In this document: positions 16,460-23,072 of the stretch, piece after piece | How the letters are laid out: the number at the start of each line of letters is the position of its first letter | Numbering within the stretch: the first letter of the stretch is position 1 | Origin: Candidatus Sodaliphilus limicaballi | GTDB lineage: Bacteria > Bacteroidota > Bacteroidia > Bacteroidales > Muribaculaceae | Assembly: GCA_018065815.1 (NCBI GenBank) | Contig: JAGHSP010000297.1 | Location: 1 to 31,175, forward strand | Length of the DNA stretch: 31,175 bases | Direction of reading: 5' to 3' | The notes under the pieces: generated by a model | Told to the model about the DNA's origin: nothing | Database searches by the model: none | Seen by the model: only the letters and a program-made list of their open reading frames with translations | Position numbers and translations under genes: made by a program

Positions 16460-17350
16460 CTAGTGGCGGCCTTGCTGGCGCAGGTAGTTGATAAGCAAGG
16501 CGGGGCGGTCGGTCTGGACGAGGCTGGCACCAGCATCGAGTACCCACTGCCAAGAGTCGCGGGTGTTGTGGCCAAAGACGGCGACATCGTCGTCGTGACC
16601 CGCACACAGACTGGGCCACAGGGTGTTGACCCATACCTTGGAGCCGCTCGCCTGAATCTTTTTCATCAAAGCCAACTCACGCTCACCGCACTGCGAGAAA
16701 CAGCATTCAATGGCAAGAGGTTTCACTGCAAGCCACTCATCAATAATCACTCCGGCTTCGTCGCTGTTGAGATTTACCACGGGCATATAGATGGTGTGAG
16801 CCAGCACATCGGCATTCTCGCGCTGCACTTTGTCAAGGCGATGCCCGCTCTTGATGACTATCTGGTCGAGCATCCCCATCTCGCGTGCAAGCGCATAGAC
16901 CTGGGGGAAATAGTCATACCCCTTATCGATGTTGATGAGAATCTTGCCACGGGTGAGTGCAAAGACTTCTTCGATGGTGGGAATCTGCACGGTGGTTACG
17001 CGCCCCATGCCATTCTTGAGACGCAGGCTCTTGATTTGCTCGAGAGTGAGGTCGCACACGCGTCCCTGTCCGTTGCTGGTGCGGTTCACGTCAAAATCGT
17101 GCATGAGCACAAGATGGCCGTCGAGCGTCTTCTGCAAGTCTATCTCCACCATGTCCACACCCATGTCGATGCAATGCTCGATGGCAGGAAGCGAATTTTC
17201 AGGAGCACCGCGCCAGTCGCCACGGTGCGACACAACGATGACATGCTTGCCGGCAGGGTCGTTGAGTACTTGGAGCAAATTCTCAAACTGGCTAGCATGC
17301 GCCATGGTGCTCATGGCTATCGCAATAAGCATCAAGAGGAATCGTCTCAT
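16460..17350 (-). CDS. Secreted glycerophosphodiester phosphodiesterase
   Basis: 296 residues from the ATG at 17350; the GTG directly before it adds nothing. Residues 1-19 are a signal peptide ending in AHA. The GDPD barrel shows H42 (SHRGDWRGAPENS), E69 and D71 (VEIDLQKTLDGH) and H84 (LMHD), the general acid/base pair and metal ligands of the family. It hydrolyses glycerophosphodiesters to glycerol-3-phosphate and an alcohol, here in the periplasm or outside the cell. The ending VQTDRPALLINYLRQQG is the standard GDPD closing motif. It lies 9 bases after the sir2 stop codon and is almost certainly co-transcribed with it. Confidence 0.94.
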   Translation of the reverse strand: MRRFLLMLIAIAMSTMAHASQFENLLQVLNDPAGKHVIVVSHRGDWRGAPENSLPAIEHCIDMGVDMVEIDLQKTLDGHLVLMHDFDVNRTSNGQGRVCDLTLEQIKSLRLKNGMGRVTTVQIPTIEEVFALTRGKILINIDKGYDYFPQVYALAREMGMLDQIVIKSGHRLDKVQRENADVLAHTIYMPVVNLNSDEAGVIIDEWLAVKPLAIECCFSQCGERELALMKKIQASGSKVWVNTLWPSLCAGHDDDVAVFGHNTRDSWQWVLDAGASLVQTDRPALLINYLRQQGRH

Positions 17351-17359
17351 CACTGATGG

Positions 17360-18058
17360 TTATAGGGTTTTGAGTATCTCGATAAACTCGGCGACGCCCT
17401 GTGTGGCAGGCTTGGCAATCACGTTGACCCATTCGGGCACAGCGGCCGGCTTGGGGTCGATGTAGAACACCTTGGTGTCCTCGCGGGTGTATTGCAGCAA
17501 TGCTGCGGCAGGGTAAACCGACAGCGTGGTGCCTATCACCACAAACACGTCGGCCTCTTGCACCAGGCGGCATGCGGGCTGGAAATTGGGGACATCCTCG
17601 CCGAAGAACACGATGTGCGGACGCACGTGCAGTCCATCGCGGTCGGTAGTCTCGGGCGATGTGCACAGTCCCTCGTCGCTCAACTGGTCGCATGGCAGCT
17701 GATAGTAACGGTAAGGTTCGCGCATGGTGCGCACCTTCATGAGCTCGCCATGCAGGTGTAGCACACGAGTGGAACCAGCACGCTCGTGCAAATCGTCGAC
17801 GTTCTGCGTGACAATGTGCACGTCGTGAGTTTTCTCAAGCTCGGCAAGCGCAATGTGTGCCGCATTGGGCTGTGCTTCGAGCAGCTGCTTGCGTCGTTCG
17901 TTATAGAAATGGTGCACTAGCGCCGGATCGCGGGCAAACCCCTCGACACTGGCAACGTCCATCACAGGGTAGTTCTCCCACAACCCGCCGGCATCGCGAA
18001 ACGTGGTGATACCACTCTCGGCGCTCATCCCCGCGCCACTTGAAACAACTATCTTCAT
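17360..18058 (-). CDS. NAD-dependent SIR2-family protein deacylase (SIRT5/CobB-like)
   Basis: 232 residues. NAD-binding SGAGMSAESGI (7-17) and TFRDAGGLW (19-27), then TQNVDDLHERAG (Q85, N86, D88) and catalytic H103 in LHLHGELMKVR. Y52 and R55 (FYNERR) match the Y-x2-R pair that lets class III sirtuins bind succinyl- and other acidic acyl-lysines. The small-domain zinc ribbon is degenerate: only C123 and C132 remain between the catalytic His and RPHIVFFGED, where the family normally has four cysteines. I believe other Bacteroidales homologues show the same loss. The ATG is only 19 bases from the repeat end of the GxxExxY element, and no TAnnTTTG box is visible, so its promoter is unclear. Confidence 0.93.
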   Translation of the reverse strand: MKIVVSSGAGMSAESGITTFRDAGGLWENYPVMDVASVEGFARDPALVHHFYNERRKQLLEAQPNAAHIALAELEKTHDVHIVTQNVDDLHERAGSTRVLHLHGELMKVRTMREPYRYYQLPCDQLSDEGLCTSPETTDRDGLHVRPHIVFFGEDVPNFQPACRLVQEADVFVVIGTTLSVYPAAALLQYTREDTKVFYIDPKPAAVPEWVNVIAKPATQGVAEFIEILKTL

Positions 18059-18077
18059 ATACTACTGTTTTTGTTTT

Positions 18078-18540
18078 AAACTACAGATTACGCTGATTAC
18101 GCAGATTCTTTAAGCTGGATTTAGTAACGATGCTTTTGATTGATGAAACGCTCAAATTTTAATCTTGTTTCACCGAAATTAAACAAATAGCCCACTTGAT
18201 ATCCACTTGCTTTCAAATAATTTACGATCTGTGCCCTATGCACGTCATCCAACTTCGATACCGCTTTGAGTTCAAGAATAATGTCATTATGGCACACGAA
18301 GTCGGCCTTATATGGTTGTGCTAATGGAATACCCTTATATGTGATATATTAGCTTTTCTCGTTCTGTAGGAATACATCGCGACTTTAGTTCTATTTCAAG
18401 TGCTTCTTGATACACTTTTTCAAGAAAGCCGCAGCCCAGAGTCCTGTGAACTTCCATTGCTGCCCCTATTATCTATGCTCCTTCTTCTTTGTAAATGAAA
18501 TTCATAAAAAAATCTGAGCAATCTGTGTAATCTGTAGTTT
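18078..18540. mobile_element. GxxExxY cassette bounded by inverted repeats
   Basis: Outer ends at 18078-18111 and 18506-18540 are inverted copies of one another: 29 of 34 aligned bases match, and the outer 14 (AAACTACAGATTAC) are identical. Each end is internally a repeated AATCTG(x)GTAATCTG word. The 463-bp unit holds a single broken gene of the GxxExxY family and nothing else. The flanks are T-rich on both sides, so no unambiguous target duplication can be called. The solo words at 4218-4253 and 2452-2480 resemble one end. Calling it a mobile element is inference from structure; no transposase is encoded. Confidence 0.6.
18121..18505 (-). pseudogene. GxxExxY family gene (PD-(D/E)xK superfamily), disrupted
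   Basis: Reading from ATG 18505, the frame gives MNFIYKEEGA, a TAG stop, then IIGAAMEVHRTLGCGFLEKV and YQEALEIELKSR, continuing to a TAA about codon 57. The core motif G-FL-E-KV-Y is intact. Near 18340-18352 the frame shifts, and the new frame continues YITYKGIPLAQPYKADFVCH and NDIILELKAVSKL to RFINQKHRY and a stop at 18121. ADFV and ELKAV carry the D and ExK of the nuclease-like fold. So there is one nonsense and one frameshift mutation in an otherwise recognisable full-length gene (~128 codons). A second ATG (MEVHRTLG) lies after the TAG. Family function is unknown. Its base composition is visibly A/T-richer than neighbouring genes. Confidence 0.88.
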
Positions 18541-18549
18541 TTTAGTTTA

Positions 18550-19503
18550 TTACTTGAGGCGCTTGGAGAGTTTGTCGATCATGTCGCGGGTCATTGAGTC
18601 GAGGTCGTACTGGTGGTTCCAGCCCCACTCCATGCGGGCGCATGTGTCGTCGAGCTTGTTGGGCCATGAGTCGGCAATGCCCTGGCGCAGAGCATCTACC
18701 TGATACTCCATCTCGAAGGTGGGTATGTACTTCTTGATGTTGTTGTAGATGATCTCGGGGTCGAAGCTCATTGCCGCAATGTTGAATGAGTTGCGGTGCT
18801 TGAGCTTGCTCTCGTCGGCTTCCATGATTTCAATGGCAGCACGCAACGCGTCGGGCATATACATCATGTCCATGTAAGTGCCAGCCTTGATGGGGCAAAT
18901 GAATTTCTCGCCCTTGACAGCGCTGTAATAGATATCCACAGCATAGTCGGTGGTGCCACCGCCAGGAGGGGTCACATAGCTGATGAGGCCAGGGAATCGC
19001 ACCGAGCGGGTGTCCACGCCAAACTTCATGGCATAGTAGTTGCTGAGCAATTCGCCTGTCACCTTGGTCACGCCATACATGGTGCGGGGCTGCTGGATAG
19101 TGTCCTGCGGCGTGCCATCCTTGGGGGCATTGGGTCCAAACGAACCGATGCTGCTAGGAGTGAACACGGCACACTTGTTCTCGCGCGCCACCTCGAGCAC
19201 GTTGATCAGGCCGTCGATGCCTATGTGCCATGCCAGCAAGGGCTTGCTCTCGGCCACGGCACTGAGCAGGGCAGCGAGGTTGTAGATGGTGTCAACGTTA
19301 TATTTTTTCACCACGTCGGCTATTTGCTGCGCATTAGTGATGTCGACCACCTCCATGGGGCCGCTCTCTGCCAGTTCGCCCTTAGGCTCGGCACCGGGGA
19401 TGTATCCAGCCACCACATTGCCTCCGCCATAGACGCTGCGCAACTTCATTGCCAGTTCTGAGCCTATCTGGCCCGTAGAACCGATGATAAGTATATTTTT
19501 CAT
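18550..19503 (-). CDS. SDR-type L-threonine 3-dehydrogenase (NAD-dependent epimerase/dehydratase family)
   Basis: 317 residues of an extended SDR. NAD-binding GSTGQIG at 8-14, active-site S117/S118 (TPSSIGSFGPN) and the Y143-x3-K147 pair (MYGVTK). The PSSIGSFGP and RFPGLISY segments match the short-chain type of L-threonine 3-dehydrogenase seen in Flavobacteria and trypanosomes, which oxidises threonine to 2-amino-3-ketobutyrate; it is unrelated to the zinc-dependent TDH of E. coli. The adjoining upstream gene is kbl, which consumes that product, and this strongly supports the assignment. The gap to kbl is 133 bases, filled by a short-word repeat and without its own -7 box, so the two are probably one transcript. 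Confidence 0.9.
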   Translation of the reverse strand: MKNILIIGSTGQIGSELAMKLRSVYGGGNVVAGYIPGAEPKGELAESGPMEVVDITNAQQIADVVKKYNVDTIYNLAALLSAVAESKPLLAWHIGIDGLINVLEVARENKCAVFTPSSIGSFGPNAPKDGTPQDTIQQPRTMYGVTKVTGELLSNYYAMKFGVDTRSVRFPGLISYVTPPGGGTTDYAVDIYYSAVKGEKFICPIKAGTYMDMMYMPDALRAAIEIMEADESKLKHRNSFNIAAMSFDPEIIYNNIKKYIPTFEMEYQVDALRQGIADSWPNKLDDTCARMEWGWNHQYDLDSMTRDMIDKLSKRLK

Positions 19504-19549
19504 CGTTTTATTTGAGTAGTTAATTTCTTTATGTTTCTAGGATTTGAAG

Positions 19550-19636
19550 AGGTTAATGGGTTTAACGTTTAACGGTTTAAAGGTTAGGGGTTAGGGGTTA
19601 GGAGTTAAACCTTTAAACCTTTAAACCTTTAAACTT
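19550..19636. repeat. GGTTTAAA / GGGGTTA short-word repeat array
   Basis: Starting directly at the kbl stop codon, the minus strand reads about four 8-base TTTAAAGG units, then three CCTAACC(C) units, then TTTAAACCG and TTAAACG variants. The outer parts are mutually inverted (GGTTTAAAGG at 19574-19583; CCTTTAAACC at 19610-19619), so the RNA can fold on itself. No coding potential. Confidence 0.85.
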
Positions 19637-20821
<1,185 letters not shown>

Positions 20822-20868
20822 AGTTAAAGAGGTTTTATCTAGTTAAGTTTATTTCTTGTTTTAAACTA

Positions 20869-20900
20869 CAAAGTTATATAATAATTACGAAATGAGCAAA
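20869..20900 (-). promoter_or_regulatory. kbl promoter
   Basis: On the minus strand TTTG (complement 20897-20900), 20 nt, then TAACTTTG (complement 20869-20876). The ATG at 20821 gives a leader of about 40 nt. Confidence 0.78.
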
Positions 20901-21107
20901 TATAAATACCACAAGAACCACGCCCCCGCAGCAAAATCATTTCCCCAGAGTCAACATTCAGGAGCACTGCGCGCACTCTGATTTGCTCTGATTTGGGCAT
21001 ATCGCGTGAGTTTTTTGGGTAAAATCATTATTTTAAGGAGATGGCAGGACATACTGATTACATTGTTTTAGGCAATCTCTGTGCCCTCTGTAACTCTGTG
21101 AGAGCCC
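20901..21107. other. Divergent kbl-tyrS spacer
   Basis: No gene is seen. It holds the direct repeat CTCTGATTTG twice at 20977-20998. At 21076-21104 a CTCTGTG-family word (TCTCTGTGCCCTCTGTAACT then CTGTGAGAG) occurs, the inverse orientation of the word at 27441. The remainder is unassigned. Confidence 0.5.
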
Positions 21108-21165
21108 GTTTTTTTCGTTTTTCGTTTTTTTGTCTTTCGTCTTTCGTTAAATTTCACTACCTTTG
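21108..21165 (+). promoter_or_regulatory. tyrS promoter with TTTCGT tract
   Basis: Four TTTCG words plus a TTTTTTTG interruption span 21112-21146. The TTTCG at 21135-21139 is 18 nt before TACCTTTG at 21158-21165. The ATG at 21207 gives a leader of about 36 nt. Confidence 0.83.
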
Positions 21166-21206
21166 CAAGTTGAAACATCGAAAAAAACATAAAAAACAGC
21201 ATAACA

Positions 21207-22499
21207 ATGAATTTTGTAGAAGAACTTACATGGCGCGGCATGATTGCTAACATCATGCCCGGAACCGAAGAACAACTCAAGAAAGAAATGACATCGGCCT
21301 ACGTGGGCATCGACCCCACTGCCGACTCACTCCACATCGGTCACCTCGTGAGCATCATGATGCTCAAGCACTTCCAGCGCGCAGGACACCGTCCCATCGC
21401 TCTCGTGGGCGGCGCCACCGGTATGATTGGCGACCCCTCAATGAAATCGCAGGAGCGCAAGCTCATCGATGAGGTCACTCTGCGTCACAACCAGGAGTGC
21501 ATACGCGAGCAACTCTCGCGCTTCCTCGACTTCGACAGCGATGCCCCCAACCACGCAATCCTGGTCAACAACTACGACTGGATGAAAGAATTCTCATTCC
21601 TCAACTTCATTCGCGACGTGGGCAAGCACATCACCGTAAACTACATGATGGCAAAGGACAGCGTGAAGAAGCGTCTCGCTGCCAACGCTGACCACGGCAT
21701 GTCGTTCACCGAGTTCTCTTACCAGCTGCTCCAGGGCTATGACTTCCTGCACCTCTATGAGCACGAGAATTGCCGCCTCCAGATGGGCGGTAGCGACCAG
21801 TGGGGCAACATCACCACCGGTACCGAGCTCATTCGCCGCATGAACGGCGGTGAGGCTTTCGCAATCACATGCCCCCTCATCACCAAGGCCGACGGCGGCA
21901 AGTTTGGCAAGACCGAGAGCGGCAACGTGTGGCTCGACGCTAAGCGCACATCACCCTACAAGTTCTACCAGTTCTGGCTCAACGTGAGCGACGCCGACGC
22001 GTCTAAGTACATCAAGATCTTCACCGACCTGGGTCGCGAGGAAATTGAAGCACTCGAAGCCGAGCAGCAGGAAAACCCCGGCGCACGCCCCTTGCAGAAA
22101 CGCCTTGCACAGGAAATTACCATCATGGTGCACTCACAGCAAGACTACGAAATGGCGGTAGAGGCATCACAGATCCTATTCAGCAACAAGGCTGCCGACG
22201 TACTGCACAAGATCGACGAGGACACACTCCTCTCAGTGTTTGAAGGCGTGCCCACATTCGGAGTATCGCGCGAAGCCATCGAGGCAGGCACACCCATGAT
22301 CAGCCTGCTCACCGAGAACGCCGCAGTCTTTGCTTCTAAAGGCGAGATGCGCAAGCTCACACAGGGCGGCGGCGTGAGCGTCAACAAAGAGAAGCTCACC
22401 GACCCCAACGCACCCGTGAGCGCCGACATGCTGCTCAACGGCAAGTACCTCCTCGCCCAGCGCGGCAAGAAGAACTACTACCTGCTCATCGTGAAGTAA
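21207..22499 (+). CDS. tyrS: Tyrosyl-tRNA synthetase
   Basis: 430 residues, class I aaRS, charging tRNA-Tyr. The HIGH motif is H43-I-G-H46 (PTADSLHIGHL). The KMSKS-equivalent loop is KFGKT at 232-236. GGSDQWGN and the tyrosine pocket are intact. The C-terminal ~70 residues are the S4-like RNA-binding domain (MRKLTQGGGVSVNKEKL). Length fits TyrRS-F type. It starts at ATG 21207, downstream of a strong promoter. A hairpin at 22623-22659 lies downstream, overlapping the tRNA-Gln promoter. Confidence 0.97.
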   Translation: MNFVEELTWRGMIANIMPGTEEQLKKEMTSAYVGIDPTADSLHIGHLVSIMMLKHFQRAGHRPIALVGGATGMIGDPSMKSQERKLIDEVTLRHNQECIREQLSRFLDFDSDAPNHAILVNNYDWMKEFSFLNFIRDVGKHITVNYMMAKDSVKKRLAANADHGMSFTEFSYQLLQGYDFLHLYEHENCRLQMGGSDQWGNITTGTELIRRMNGGEAFAITCPLITKADGGKFGKTESGNVWLDAKRTSPYKFYQFWLNVSDADASKYIKIFTDLGREEIEALEAEQQENPGARPLQKRLAQEITIMVHSQQDYEMAVEASQILFSNKAADVLHKIDEDTLLSVFEGVPTFGVSREAIEAGTPMISLLTENAAVFASKGEMRKLTQGGGVSVNKEKLTDPNAPVSADMLLNGKYLLAQRGKKNYYLLIVK

Positions 22500-22510
22500 A
22501 AGACATCAAG

Positions 22511-22589
22511 CATTCGAGTCATTGAATTATCGAATAATCGAAACATCGAAATCTCGAATAATCGATTACTCAACTTCTCGAAATTCTTG
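22511..22589. repeat. TCGAAAT / AATAATCGA short-word repeat
   Basis: About eight imperfect copies of a (T)CGAATAATCGAAA-type word lie between the tyrS stop and the terminator hairpin. It has the same vocabulary as 5738-5768. Confidence 0.75.
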
Positions 22590-22622
22590 ACCTAAAACTA
22601 AAAATCACAGGTAAAAACAAAA

Positions 22623-22659
22623 AAATTCTGCTCAATTCATTGCAGATTGAGCAGAATTT
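22623..22659 (+). terminator. Terminator-like hairpin after tyrS, overlapping the tRNA-Gln promoter
   Basis: A perfect 14-bp stem (22623-22636 with 22646-22659) has a 9-base loop. It is A-rich on the left and followed by only a weak TTATT. It probably ends tyrS transcription and could act in the opposite direction too. The TTG at 22640-22642 in its loop is also the -33 candidate for the tRNA. Confidence 0.7.
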
Positions 22660-22669
22660 ATTAACTTTG
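22640..22669 (+). promoter_or_regulatory. tRNA-Gln promoter
   Basis: TTG at 22640-22642, 19 nt, then TAACTTTG at 22662-22669. The mature tRNA begins 55 bases downstream, leaving a 5' leader of about 50 nt for RNase P removal. Confidence 0.78.
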
Positions 22670-22723
22670 CACCGCATTTCGAGGAAACGCCCCCAGGGGC
22701 ACGACTTCAAAATGACATAGGAT

Positions 22724-22797
22724 TGTCCTATAGTGTAATGGTAACACAACGGTTTTTGGTGCCGCATTTCCTGGTTCGAGTCCGGGTAGGACAACCA
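22724..22797 (+). tRNA. tRNA-Gln (anticodon TTG), CCA encoded
   Basis: A 74-nt cloverleaf. The acceptor stem TGTCCTA (22724-22730) pairs with TAGGACA (22787-22793), with discriminator A and encoded CCA. The D stem is GTGT/ACAC. The anticodon TTG at 22756-22758 is preceded by U33. T stem CCTGG/CCGGG with loop TTCGAGT. The terminal pair of the anticodon stem (27-43) is an A-C mismatch. It reads CAA and, by wobble, CAG glutamine codons. Confidence 0.95.
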
Positions 22798-22802
22798 AAA
22801 AG

Positions 22803-22846
22803 AATCGCTAACAGGTTGATAATAACTAGTTAGCGATTTCTTTTTT
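22803..22846 (+). terminator. Terminator of tRNA-Gln
   Basis: A perfect 10-bp stem, AATCGCTAAC / GTTAGCGATT (22803-22812 and 22829-22838), is followed by TCTTTTTT. Confidence 0.92.
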
Positions 22847-22872
22847 CTCCGTTTTGGCGACTTATTTTACAC

Positions 22873-23046
22873 TTAGCCCGAAAACAAAACCATTATTTTG
22901 GGGGATACTTTACAAAAAAGGTTAGCATAGTGGATGTCTTCGCCATAGACCTAGGTCTTGTTCCTGTTCTTGCCGTCACTCATGTCGGTGGCGAACTTGA
23001 CGCCTTTCCTCCTCTTGATGACTGCATCGAGCTTCGCAAGCAAAAT
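22873..23046 (-). pseudogene. Unidentified gene remnant
   Basis: The minus strand carries a codon-like stretch, LAKLDAVIKRRKGVKFATDM then SDGKNRNKT, a TAG, then VYGEDIHYANLFCKVSPKIM and a TAA at 22873. It is G/C-richer and more protein-like than the surrounding spacer. There is no good start codon. I do not recognise the family; it looks like the 3' end of a decayed gene, between the tRNA and the GH31 gene. Confidence 0.4.
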
Positions 23047-23072
23047 AAAATTTGCCTTTTAATTTTCAGAAA

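Noticed and set aside
17351..17353. GTG start for the GDPD gene
   Set aside because: The ATG directly after it gives the same signal peptide and is the more likely start.
16403..17356. 317-codon open frame on the + strand
   Set aside because: Antisense to the well-supported GDPD gene.
18121..18505. Functional GxxExxY gene with programmed frameshift and stop read-through
   Set aside because: Two independent lesions of different kinds and no slippery heptamer at the shift point make decay the simpler reading.
19574..19605. Telomere or chromosome-end sequence (GGGGTTA)
   Set aside because: It is a three-copy core inside an intergenic repeat between two bacterial pathway genes.
22724..23046. 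Integrative element at the tRNA-Gln 3' end
   Set aside because: No integrase and no second copy of the tRNA 3' sequence are visible in the window.
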